Shown in pieces: positions 1-5,382 of a DNA stretch of 7,743 bases. Source of the DNA: Candidatus Nanopelagicales bacterium (GTDB lineage Bacteria; Actinomycetota; Actinomycetes; Nanopelagicales; Nanopelagicaceae); contig JAURJF010000046.1 in the NCBI GenBank assembly GCA_030832365.1, forward strand, positions 1 through 7,743. Reading direction: 5' to 3'. The notes under the pieces are model-generated. The model searched no databases, was not told the origin of the DNA, and saw only the letters and a program-made list of their open reading frames with translations. Numbering within the stretch: position 1 is the stretch's first letter; each line of letters begins with the position of its first letter. The position numbers were made by a program, and so were the translations under genes.

Positions 1-926
1 CAAGGGTAAATAGCACTATAAATAAAGTAAGTAGCCTTAGATCGCGAGTCATTGATCTTCCTATTATGTTAGAACTTGCAAATAATGAGTCAAGCGATGG
101 AGCTGAACTAGAAATACTAAAAGAGTTAGATTCTTTAACTTCAGCAATATCAGATCTTGAAATACAGACGCTGTTAAGTGGTGAATATGACCATCGAGAT
201 GCGCTTATAACTATTCGCTCAGAGGCTGGTGGTGTTGATGCCTCTGATTGGGCGGAGATGGTCTCAAGAATGTTTTTCAGATATTGCGAGCGCCATAATT
301 ATGGAGTTAGTGTTCTAGAGACCTCTTATGGCGAGGAGGCTGGAATCAAATCAACCACCTTTAAAGTAAGTGGCCCATACTGTTATGGCACTTTATCTGT
401 CGAACAGGGCACTCATCGATTGGTGAGAATCTCTCCATTTGATTCGCAGAACCGGCGCCACACATCATTTGCTGGCGTCGAAGTAGTTCCAGTCGTTGAT
501 CAAAGCGATGATATTGAAATTGATGAGAAAGATATTCGAATCGATGTTTATCGATCATCAGGGCCTGGAGGACAGGGAGTTAACACCACTGATTCTGCAG
601 TTCGAATCACTCACAACCCCACAGGAATTGTAGTTTCATGTCAGAACGAACGATCTCAAATTCAGAATAAAGCAACAGCGATGGCAGTTCTCCAATCAAA
701 ATTGCTAGAGAGGCGTAATGCGCAAGAGAGAGCAAAGATTGACGCCCTCCGCGGTGATACGTCAGGTTCGTGGGGTAATCAGATTCGATCATATGTTCTT
801 CACCCTTATCAAATGGTCAAAGATCATCGAACTGATTTTGAAACCGGCAATACCCAAGCAGTTCTAGATGGCGATCTTGATGGATTTATCTCCTCTGGAA
901 TTCGTTGGCGTAGAGAGAGAAAATAA
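1..926 (+). CDS. prfB: Peptide chain release factor 2 (RF2), 5'-partial
   Basis: Class I release factor that reads UGA and UAA stop codons in the ribosomal A site and triggers peptidyl-tRNA hydrolysis. The reading frame is already open at base 3 (RVNSTINKVSSLRSRVIDLP...) and matches the RF2 N-terminal helical region, so the ATG at 66 is an internal Met and the true start lies before the window. About 308 codons are visible; RF2 is normally about 360-370 aa, so roughly 60 residues are missing. Diagnostic motifs are the SPF anticodon tripeptide at 432-440 (RF1 has PxT here) and the GGQ catalytic loop at 567-575 inside SSGPGGQGVNT. The C-terminus (HPYQMVKD, GNTQAVLDGDLDGFI) is intact and typical. 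Any programmed frameshift site would lie outside the window. ftsE follows after 101 bp. Identity is very secure. Confidence 0.97.
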   Translation, partial: RVNSTINKVSSLRSRVIDLPIMLELANNESSDGAELEILKELDSLTSAISDLEIQTLLSGEYDHRDALITIRSEAGGVDASDWAEMVSRMFFRYCERHNYGVSVLETSYGEEAGIKSTTFKVSGPYCYGTLSVEQGTHRLVRISPFDSQNRRHTSFAGVEVVPVVDQSDDIEIDEKDIRIDVYRSSGPGGQGVNTTDSAVRITHNPTGIVVSCQNERSQIQNKATAMAVLQSKLLERRNAQERAKIDALRGDTSGSWGNQIRSYVLHPYQMVKDHRTDFETGNTQAVLDGDLDGFISSGIRWRRERK

Positions 927-979
927 AGCAGGAATCTAGGCTCAATTGGTAATTTTGCGTTATTTCTCACCCTAATTCC

Positions 980-993
980 GCGGGTTTATCCGC
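980..993 (+). other. Small hairpin in the prfB-ftsE spacer
   Basis: GCGGG (980-984) can pair with TCCGC (989-993) around a TTTA loop, giving a 5-bp stem including one G-T pair. It is followed by a pyrimidine-rich but not T-only stretch. It could be a weak terminator or attenuator after prfB, or chance. The rest of the 101-bp spacer shows no other gene. Confidence 0.2.
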
Positions 994-1014
994 AGCTTTC
1001 TCTTTAGCTCTACC

Positions 1015-1027
1015 TAAAATCGCACCC
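1015..1027 (+). promoter_or_regulatory. Putative -10 box for a leaderless ftsE mRNA
   Basis: TAAAAT (1015-1020) fits the TANNNT -10 consensus and lies exactly 7 nt before the GTG start at 1028, the spacing expected if transcription begins on the start codon. No Shine-Dalgarno sequence precedes the GTG (CTAAAATCGCACCC), which supports leaderless initiation. No convincing -35 hexamer is visible 16-18 nt upstream. Inference from sequence only. Confidence 0.45.
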
Positions 1028-1717
1028 GTGATTCGTTTTGAGAACGTAACTAAGGGCTATGCCAAAAATGACCGACCCGCTTTAGATAACGTCTCGATTG
1101 CAATCGAGAAGGGCGAGTTTGTCTTTCTAGTTGGACTCTCTGGTTCTGGAAAATCCACATTCCTTCGTCTTGTTTTAAGGGAGGAGCGACCAACTTCTGG
1201 AACGATCCATGTTGCTGGAAAAGATTTGGGAACACTTTCTAGTTGGAAAGTCCCTGAGCTAAGGCGCCAAGTTGGTACGGTGTTTCAAGACTTTCGTCTG
1301 CTACCAAATAAAACTGTTGCTGAAAATGTTGCCTTCACCTTGCATGTATTAGGTTTTTCAAAGAAAGAAATTGCTCGCGAAGTTCCAGAAGTTCTAGAGT
1401 TAGTTGGCCTTGAGGATAAATCTGATCGAAAGCCTGGAGAGCTCTCCGGCGGAGAGCAGCAGAGAGTTGCCATTGCCAGGGCTTATGTGAGTAACCCTGC
1501 CATTCTTATCGCTGATGAACCAACAGGAAACTTAGACCCTGCAACCTCTGTGGGAATTATGAAGCTACTTGATCGCATTAATCGCGAGGGAACTACTGTG
1601 GTTATGGCTACCCATGATTCTGGAATTGTTGATCAGATGCGCAAGAGAGTTATCGAGTTAGATAAAGGCCAAGTTATCCGCGATCAGGTTCGTGGAGTTT
1701 ATGGATATACGGGGTAG
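1028..1717 (+). CDS. ftsE: Cell division ATP-binding protein FtsE
   Basis: Cytoplasmic ATPase of the FtsEX complex, an ABC-type machine that does not import a substrate but uses ATP hydrolysis to control peptidoglycan hydrolases at the division site through FtsX. The protein is 229 aa, normal for the family, and starts MIRFENVTKGY, the usual FtsE N-terminus, from a GTG codon. All ABC motifs are present: Walker A GLSGSGKST (residues 36-44), Q-loop Gln87 in VFQDFRLL, signature LSGGEQQRV (139-147), Walker B and D-loop ILIADEPTGNLD (159-170), and switch His196 in ATHD. It is followed after 2 bp by ftsX, so the two are almost certainly co-transcribed and translationally coupled. The start has no ribosome-binding site but a -10-like box 7 nt upstream. 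Nothing degenerate is seen. Confidence 0.97.
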   Translation: MIRFENVTKGYAKNDRPALDNVSIAIEKGEFVFLVGLSGSGKSTFLRLVLREERPTSGTIHVAGKDLGTLSSWKVPELRRQVGTVFQDFRLLPNKTVAENVAFTLHVLGFSKKEIAREVPEVLELVGLEDKSDRKPGELSGGEQQRVAIARAYVSNPAILIADEPTGNLDPATSVGIMKLLDRINREGTTVVMATHDSGIVDQMRKRVIELDKGQVIRDQVRGVYGYTG

Positions 1718-1719
1718 CG

Positions 1720-2622
1720 ATGCGCGCTGGATTTATTCTTAGTGAAGTAGGCATTGGCCTACGAAGAAACCTAACTATGACCTTTGCCGTTGTAGTAACG
1801 GTTGCTATCTCTCTATCACTTCTTGGTATTGGCCTACTTTCAAATTCGCAAGTTCGAGTGATGAAGGATTATTGGTATGACAAGATCGAAGTCTCGGTCT
1901 ATCTCTGTGGTTCTCTCTCCGACTCGCCCTCTTGCGCCGGAGGAATCATTACCTCGGAACAGAGACTTGAGATTCAAGCAGATCTTGAAGAACTACCAGT
2001 TGTTGAAACGGTTTATTACGAATCACAGTCAGAGGCATTTGAGCGCTTTCAGGAGAGATTTAAAGATTCAGCTATTTCACAAAATGTCACTGCAGATCAA
2101 TTGCCAGAGTCATTTCGCGTAAAGCTAACTGACCCTACGCAATTTGCAGTAGTGCAGAGCGCCTTCTCAGGTCGGCCTGGAGTAGATGTAGTTCAAGATC
2201 AGAGATCAATTCTGGAGAAGTTCTTTAGATTGCTAAATGTTTTGCGTGATGGAGCGCTAGCAATTGGATTTGCCAGCGTACTGACGGCAGCGCTGTTAAT
2301 TAGTAATACTTTAAGAATTGCTGCCTTTAATAGAAGACGAGAGACCAATGTAATGAAATTAGTTGGAGCAAGTTCTTTCTCTATCCAACTACCATTTATT
2401 CTTGAAGGTGTTTTCTCGGCGATTATTGGTTGGGGATTTTCAGTTGGTCTGCTCTCGTCTTTAAAGTATGTAATCGATGAGCGGATAGCTCCCCTTTTAA
2501 CCTTCACTAACTTCTTTACCTGGAATGATGTCTGGGTTGCATCTGCATATCTTCTTGGAACTGGACTTTTAGTTTCATCCCTGGCATCGACTCTAACTCT
2601 TCGTAAATACTTAAAGGTCTAA
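1720..2622 (+). CDS. ftsX: Cell division membrane protein FtsX
   Basis: Permease-like partner of FtsE. It carries the signal from cytoplasmic ATP hydrolysis to extracellular cell-wall hydrolases (RipC in mycobacteria, PcsB in streptococci). The 300-aa length and layout are typical: a short cytoplasmic N-terminus (MRAGFILSEVGIGLRRNLTM), TM1 at about 20-41, an extracellular domain at about 42-175, then TM2 (about 177-202), TM3 (about 222-248) and TM4 (about 270-294), ending in the basic tail LRKYLKV. The conserved cytoplasmic loop FNRRRETNVMKLVGAS after TM2 marks the FtsX/MacB-type permease fold. The ectodomain holds two cysteines nine residues apart (Cys63 and Cys72), which may form a disulfide-closed loop near the membrane. 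ATG at 1720 is chosen because it follows the ftsE stop by 2 bp and gives the standard N-terminus. Confidence 0.96.
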   Translation: MRAGFILSEVGIGLRRNLTMTFAVVVTVAISLSLLGIGLLSNSQVRVMKDYWYDKIEVSVYLCGSLSDSPSCAGGIITSEQRLEIQADLEELPVVETVYYESQSEAFERFQERFKDSAISQNVTADQLPESFRVKLTDPTQFAVVQSAFSGRPGVDVVQDQRSILEKFFRLLNVLRDGALAIGFASVLTAALLISNTLRIAAFNRRRETNVMKLVGASSFSIQLPFILEGVFSAIIGWGFSVGLLSSLKYVIDERIAPLLTFTNFFTWNDVWVASAYLLGTGLLVSSLASTLTLRKYLKV

Positions 2623-2640
2623 CTTCAAACACCCCTATCG

Positions 2641-2662
2641 CTGAGCGCTAATGCACTCTCAG
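2641..2662 (+). other. Imperfect hairpin downstream of ftsX
   Basis: CTGAG (2641-2645) pairs with CTCAG (2658-2662), with a possible inner GC/GC pairing. There is no T-run, so it is at best a weak terminator between ftsX and the peptidase gene. It immediately precedes a promoter-like sequence. Confidence 0.2.
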
Positions 2663-2692
2663 TTGAGTTCTAATGTGCTTCTGGGCTACCGT
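2663..2692 (+). promoter_or_regulatory. Putative promoter of the S41 peptidase gene
   Basis: TTGAGT (2663-2668, four of six matches to TTGACA) and TACCGT (2687-2692, fits TANNNT) are separated by 18 bp, a normal spacing for the housekeeping sigma factor. This would start the mRNA near base 2699 and leave a leader of about 50 nt that carries the ribosome-binding site at 2736. It lies in the 126-bp gap after ftsX, which otherwise holds no gene. The same TTGAGTTC word occurs in the ssrA promoter region. Sequence match only. Confidence 0.4.
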
Positions 2693-2735
2693 TACCGCCT
2701 TGCAATTACAACGCTTTCTCAGCTTATTAAGTAAT

Positions 2736-2740
2736 AGGAG
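2736..2740 (+). promoter_or_regulatory. Ribosome-binding site supporting the GTG start of the S41 peptidase
   Basis: AGGAG lies 8 nt before the GTG at 2749, the ideal spacing. It decides the start of a protein whose first 58 residues are low-complexity and not otherwise conserved enough to place the start. It also contrasts with ftsE and smpB, which lack a well-placed site. Confidence 0.75.
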
Positions 2741-2748
2741 ATTTTCAA

Positions 2749-4020
2749 GTGAGTGATAAGAAGAAATCACCTGCTACTAAGCGTGATGTTATTGGGGGAA
2801 GAGCGAGAAAGTCAGAATCTGCTCCATCAAAGACAAGAACTAGTAGTGAAGTTAATGCACCAATCGTGGTTGATACATTCTCAAGGATTGAAAGTCGACA
2901 GAAAATAAGTAATCCAGATCTACTTCGAAAAGCCTTACTTGCAATTCTGATTACTTCACTAGTTTTTGCGATAGGAATACAGGTTGGTGAGTCAAGAAAT
3001 AGCAGTTCAGTAGATGAGGCGATTAGAAGCGTCGTTGAAAGTAGCGCTAAAGAGATAGATCGTGATGTTTTAGAACGGGCAGCAATTGAGGGAGTTCTTA
3101 AAGCATCAGGTGATGAATGGGCAAATTACTTTCCAAGAGAGGCTTTGGAGATATTCGAAGCCCAGAGCTCTAATTCCTTTACAGGAATTGGTATCTACTT
3201 GAGTAAATCTCGAGGGGGAGTAATAAGAATTTCATCAATTCAAGAGGGATCTCCTGCTGCGAAATCAGATCTTGCAATCGGCGATGAGCTACTTGAGGTA
3301 AATGGAACTCAAGTTACTGGAGCCTCTCTAGCATCAACAATTGCTCTCATTCGAGCAGATATTGGAGATCGAGTTGATCTACTTGTAGCCAGAGCTGAGA
3401 AGAAGATACTGGCAACAATAAAAGCTGGAAAAGTGCAGGCAAAGAGCGTGGAACTTACACAAGTTACTTCTTCAGTAGCGCTACTTGAAATTGCCTCCTT
3501 TATCTCAGGGACTGCAATTGAGGTCTCAAGAGTGCTAAAGAGCGCCAATTATGCCTCTGGGGTAATAATCGATTTGAGGAATAATTCTGGAGGATTACTT
3601 CAAGAAGCAGTTGATGTTGCAGAGCTTTTTATTAGAAATGGGATAATTGTCTCTTACAAAGTAAATGAATCAGAGAAAGTATTTCGTGCAACAAATTCAA
3701 ATCCAATTAAGGTTCCAGTAGTTGTGATTATCAACCGAAACACTGCAAGTTCTGCTGAAATATTAGCGGGGGCATTCCAGGATAGAAATCGAGGCGTTGT
3801 AATTGGAGAGCGAAGTTATGGAAAAGGTTCAGTTCAAGAGCTGATCTCGTTAGATGATGGCTCAAAACTTGAGCTCACTGTTGCACTCTTTCTAACTCCA
3901 TCTGGTCGCATCATTGAGGAAGTTGGAATAACTCCTGATCTGGCAGTAGCCGCTGCTGAAATTGGCCTTAAATCACTCCAAGTCTTAGGCGGTTTAGCAT
4001 CCTTTATCTCAAAGGAATAA
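2749..4020 (+). CDS. Membrane-anchored PDZ/S41 C-terminal processing peptidase
   Basis: Serine endopeptidase of the CtpA/Prc family (MEROPS S41A), expected to cleave proteins near their C-termini on the outer face of the membrane. The protein is 423 aa. Residues 1-58 are a basic, Ser/Lys-rich cytoplasmic segment; residues 59-79 (LRKALLAILITSLVFAIGIQV) are a single membrane anchor; about 85-140 is the N-terminal helical part (GDEWANYFPRE); about 143-228 is a PDZ domain (FTGIGI, GSPAAKSDLAIGDELLEVNG); about 230-400 is the S41 core. By alignment with E. coli Prc, Ser334 in NTASSAEI and Lys359 in SYGKGSVQ form the catalytic dyad, spaced 25 residues as in Prc, with Gln363 following. The protein therefore looks active. 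The GTG start is supported by AGGAG 8 nt upstream. A homologous peptidase sits between ftsX and smpB in Streptomyces. The substrate is unknown; a link to FtsEX-driven wall remodelling is only inferred from position. Confidence 0.93.
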   Translation: MSDKKKSPATKRDVIGGRARKSESAPSKTRTSSEVNAPIVVDTFSRIESRQKISNPDLLRKALLAILITSLVFAIGIQVGESRNSSSVDEAIRSVVESSAKEIDRDVLERAAIEGVLKASGDEWANYFPREALEIFEAQSSNSFTGIGIYLSKSRGGVIRISSIQEGSPAAKSDLAIGDELLEVNGTQVTGASLASTIALIRADIGDRVDLLVARAEKKILATIKAGKVQAKSVELTQVTSSVALLEIASFISGTAIEVSRVLKSANYASGVIIDLRNNSGGLLQEAVDVAELFIRNGIIVSYKVNESEKVFRATNSNPIKVPVVVIINRNTASSAEILAGAFQDRNRGVVIGERSYGKGSVQELISLDDGSKLELTVALFLTPSGRIIEEVGITPDLAVAAAEIGLKSLQVLGGLASFISKE

Positions 4021-4062
4021 CTCAAGGTAGTTAGTTAGCAGGGATATCTTGGCCAGGGGAGA

Positions 4063-4074
4063 TACCCTTAAGCC
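4063..4074 (+). promoter_or_regulatory. Putative -10 box for a leaderless smpB mRNA
   Basis: TACCCT (4063-4068) fits TANNNT and ends 6 nt before the GTG start of smpB, the same geometry as at ftsE and at the small membrane protein. The competing reading is a GGAG Shine-Dalgarno at 4058-4061, but it lies 13 nt from the GTG, longer than usual. No clear -35 element is seen. Confidence 0.4.
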
Positions 4075-4581
4075 GTGGCCAAAGAAATAGGAAAGAAATT
4101 AATTGCCCAGAATAAGAAGGGGCGCCATGACTATTTCATTGATGAGGTTTTTGAAGCAGGGCTGGTTCTTGTCGGTACCGAAGTTAAATCTCTAAGAGCT
4201 GGTAGAGCAACGCTTACTGATGGTTATGGAATGATTCAAGATGGCGAGATTTACCTAAGCGGTGTTCATATTCCTGAATATAACGAGGGCTCTTGGACCA
4301 ACCATGAACCAAGGCGAAATAGAAAACTATTAATGAGTAAGCGCGAGATAAATCGTCTAATTGGAACCTTAAAGGAAAGTGGACTTACTCTCATTCCGCT
4401 CTCACTTTATTTTAAAGATGGCAAAGCAAAAGTTGAGATTGCACTAGCCAGAGGCAAGAAAGCTCACGATAAGCGCGCAACGCTGATGGAGAAACAGGCA
4501 AACCGTGAAATTAATCGAGAACTTTCAACTCGCTCTACTGGAAAAAGTAGTAGGGGTAAATCAAAGAAATATGAAGATTGA
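4075..4581 (+). CDS. smpB: SsrA-binding protein SmpB
   Basis: Essential protein partner of tmRNA in trans-translation: it binds the tRNA-like domain, stands in for the missing anticodon arm, and places its C-terminal tail in the empty mRNA channel of a stalled ribosome. The protein is 168 aa, close to the usual 150-165. Family hallmarks are IAQNKKGRHDYFIDEVFEAG (about 10-29), GTEVKSLRAGRA (34-45), the RKLL box (83-86), LIPLSLYFKDGKAKVEIALA (about 106-125) and GKKAHDKRATL (127-137), which leads into the basic C-terminal tail KQANREINREL. The final residues (about 152-168, STRSTGKSSRGKSKKYED) are an extra hydrophilic tail. The start is GTG. Its RNA partner ssrA begins 97 bp downstream on the same strand, so both components of the rescue system sit side by side, as in other actinobacteria. 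Confidence 0.97.
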   Translation: MAKEIGKKLIAQNKKGRHDYFIDEVFEAGLVLVGTEVKSLRAGRATLTDGYGMIQDGEIYLSGVHIPEYNEGSWTNHEPRRNRKLLMSKREINRLIGTLKESGLTLIPLSLYFKDGKAKVEIALARGKKAHDKRATLMEKQANREINRELSTRSTGKSSRGKSKKYED

Positions 4582-4583
4582 TT

Positions 4584-4604
4584 CTCAGTTATAGCGCTAC
4601 TGAG
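4584..4604 (+). terminator. Weak hairpin after smpB
   Basis: CTCAGT (4584-4589) and ACTGAG (4599-4604) form a perfect 6-bp stem with a 9-nt loop, starting 2 bp after the smpB stop codon. No T-run follows (CGTATC), so it could be a factor-assisted terminator, an mRNA-stabilising 3' hairpin, or chance. It separates smpB from the ssrA promoter. Confidence 0.3.
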
Positions 4605-4621
4605 CGTATCAACTAGGTTTC

Positions 4622-4649
4622 TTGAGTTCGTATCTCTGCTCTATAATCT
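4622..4649 (+). promoter_or_regulatory. ssrA promoter
   Basis: A perfect TATAAT (4642-4647) lies about 32 bp before the mature 5' end of tmRNA. TTGAGT (4622-4627) is a -35 candidate: it is only 14 bp from TATAAT, but 16 bp from the overlapping TAATCT (4644-4649), which also fits TANNNT. Either register places the transcript start near 4654-4657. This leaves a 5' leader of about 22-25 nt to be removed by RNase P, as expected for tmRNA. An independent strong promoter fits the abundance of this RNA. Confidence 0.6.
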
Positions 4650-4678
4650 GCACACAGCTTCTAATCCACGTTAATCGC

Positions 4679-5054
4679 GGGGGTGAACGGTCTCGACTTC
4701 GTTTGTTGAGCCAGGGGAAGCGGGCCGAGGAAGCCGGGATGATCTCGTTAACCACAAAAACCCGCGCAAACATACAGACGCAGATAAAACTTCGTCTGAT
4801 TACCGCCTCGCTGCCTAAGCGAGCTAAGTAATCCGTTGGCCTGAGCGCGCTCCCCGCCTCAGAATCCAACGTCGATAGGGGGGCTTACTAACCGAAGTTG
4901 TTGTGGCTATCGGTAAGGAAATCTTTCACAACTGAGTCTGTCGGTTACTAGCGTGCGAGAGAACCGGGACAGAGAAAACGAATAGCGCGCTACGCCCGTA
5001 GAAGCCCTGTTTCAGTGTCGAAGGACCCGGGTTCGATTCCCGGCACCTCCACCA
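4679..5054 (+). ncRNA. ssrA: tmRNA (SsrA)
   Basis: Transfer-messenger RNA, 376 nt with encoded CCA, that rescues stalled ribosomes together with SmpB and adds a degradation tag. The 5' end GGGGGTGAACGGTCTCGACT is the classic tmRNA start. The acceptor stem pairs 4679-4685 with 5044-5050 over 7 bp, and its third pair is G4681-U5048, the G3-U identity element for alanyl-tRNA synthetase. Discriminator A5051 and CCA 5052-5054 follow. The T arm is perfect: CCGGG (5027-5031), TTCGATT loop (5032-5038), CCCGG (5039-5043). The stop codon of the tag frame lies in a stem closed by GATTAC (4798-4803) and GTAATC (4828-4833), with CTCGCT/AGCGAG inside. A pseudoknot-type helix follows: GTTGG/CCAAC (4835-4839, 4866-4870) and CTGAG/CTCAG (4841-4845, 4858-4862). 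It is a one-piece tmRNA, not permuted. Open frames across this region on both strands are not genes. Confidence 0.98.
4780..4818 (+). other. ssrA: tmRNA-encoded proteolysis tag frame
   Basis: From resume codon GCA (4780-4782) to TAA (4816-4818) the frame reads ADKTSSDYRLAA, 12 residues. Length, initial Ala-Asp, the Asp-Tyr pair and the terminal Leu-Ala-Ala resemble the mycobacterial tag ADSHQRDYALAA. Of the frames crossing this region it is the only one ending in LAA. The fourth residue from the end is Arg, where most tags have Ala. The resume codon is inferred by similarity; reading further upstream in frame (RKHTDADK...) is possible but less likely. Confidence 0.85.
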
Positions 5055-5059
5055 GAGAG

Positions 5060-5091
5060 ACTCCTTAAAGAAATTTTAAGGAGTTACTTTT
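5060..5091 (+). terminator. Intrinsic terminator of ssrA, shared with the converging operon
   Basis: ACTCCTTAAA (5060-5069) and TTTAAGGAGT (5075-5084) form a perfect 10-bp stem with a GAAAT loop, starting 5 bp after the CCA end of tmRNA and followed by TACTTTTC. It therefore terminates ssrA. The 3' arm overlaps the last codons of the converging small membrane protein gene, so the same hairpin can form in that transcript, although its downstream tract there is less T-rich. GAGAGA (5055-5060) and TCTCTC (5095-5100) could add an outer pairing. Confidence 0.85.
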
Positions 5092-5348
5092 CTATCTCTC
5101 TTTAATTGCCATAGCGATCCAAGGCCAGTGCTTAAACCAAGTGCTCCAATTACATTTGCTCCTCTGCTGACATTTTCAATAAGCAGAAAGATTCCAACGA
5201 TGCTTGAGAGAATTGCAAATATAATAATAAAGATCCTGCGAAAGCGCGACATACTCGCTGGTCTGTAAAGTGATAGCAAGAGCGCAATAGGGCCACCAAA
5301 CATGGCTGGAAAGACAATAATTGAAACTAGAAGAGCTAACGACTCCAT
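5076..5348 (-). CDS. Small three-helix membrane protein, function unknown
   Basis: A 90-aa protein I do not recognise. It is very hydrophobic, with predicted membrane segments at about 4-27 (LALLVSIIVFPAMFGGPIAL), about 38-58 (RRIFIIIFAILSSIVGIFLLI) and about 64-80, and a basic C-terminus (LKRDRKVTP). The short loop RPASMSRFRR between helices 1 and 2 is positively charged and likely cytoplasmic. It lies 34 bp downstream of pntB on the same strand and may be read through from the pnt operon, but a TACTAT box 6 nt before its ATG suggests a leaderless transcript of its own. The final codons and TAA lie inside the shared terminator stem. No catalytic motif, cysteine or histidine is present. It looks like a real gene because of its coherent membrane profile and the snug fit between pntB and the terminator; no function can be assigned. 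Confidence 0.75.
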   Translation of the reverse strand: MESLALLVSIIVFPAMFGGPIALLLSLYRPASMSRFRRIFIIIFAILSSIVGIFLLIENVSRGANVIGALGLSTGLGSLWQLKRDRKVTP

Positions 5349-5360
5349 AGTTAGATAGTA
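5349..5360 (-). promoter_or_regulatory. Putative -10 box for a leaderless small-protein mRNA
   Basis: On the minus strand TACTAT (5360-5355) fits TANNNT and is followed by 6 nt (CTAACT) and then the ATG at 5348. No well-placed Shine-Dalgarno is present; the nearest AGG is about 15 nt from the ATG. No convincing -35 box is seen in the 34-bp gap after pntB. Confidence 0.4.
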
Positions 5361-5382
5361 GACCTACTAGTACTTAGATACT

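Noticed and set aside
66..68. ATG at 66 as the start of prfB
   Set aside because: The frame is open without a stop to the window edge and the upstream residues match the RF2 N-terminal region, so this is an internal Met of a truncated gene.
1877..2122. 81-aa plus-strand open frame inside ftsX
   Set aside because: It lies within a clear, conserved ftsX in another frame and has no coding character of its own.
2199..2507. 102-aa minus-strand open frame inside ftsX
   Set aside because: Antisense shadow of the FtsX membrane segments; no start signal or recognisable protein features.
2641..4608. Recurring CTGAGCG/GAGCGCTA words near 2641, 4600 and 4841 as a repeat family
   Set aside because: The words are only 7-8 nt, lie in different structural contexts (two hairpins and a tmRNA helix) and are not flanked by further similarity; chance is the simpler explanation.
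4766..4831. Alternative tmRNA tag frame starting GCA AAC (ANIQTQ...)
   Set aside because: It begins like many tags but ends in KRAK rather than LAA, and is 21 residues long; the frame at 4780-4818 gives a canonical length and LAA end.
4609..4869. Open frames of 69 aa (plus, 4622-4831) and 86 aa (minus, 4609-4869)
   Set aside because: Both lie over the ssrA promoter and tmRNA, whose structure and tag frame fully explain the sequence; their translations look like no protein family.
5021..5054. tRNA-like 3' half (T arm and CCA) as a separate tRNA gene
   Set aside because: Its acceptor strand pairs with the GGGGGTG at 4679-4685, 340 nt upstream; it is the tRNA-like domain of tmRNA.
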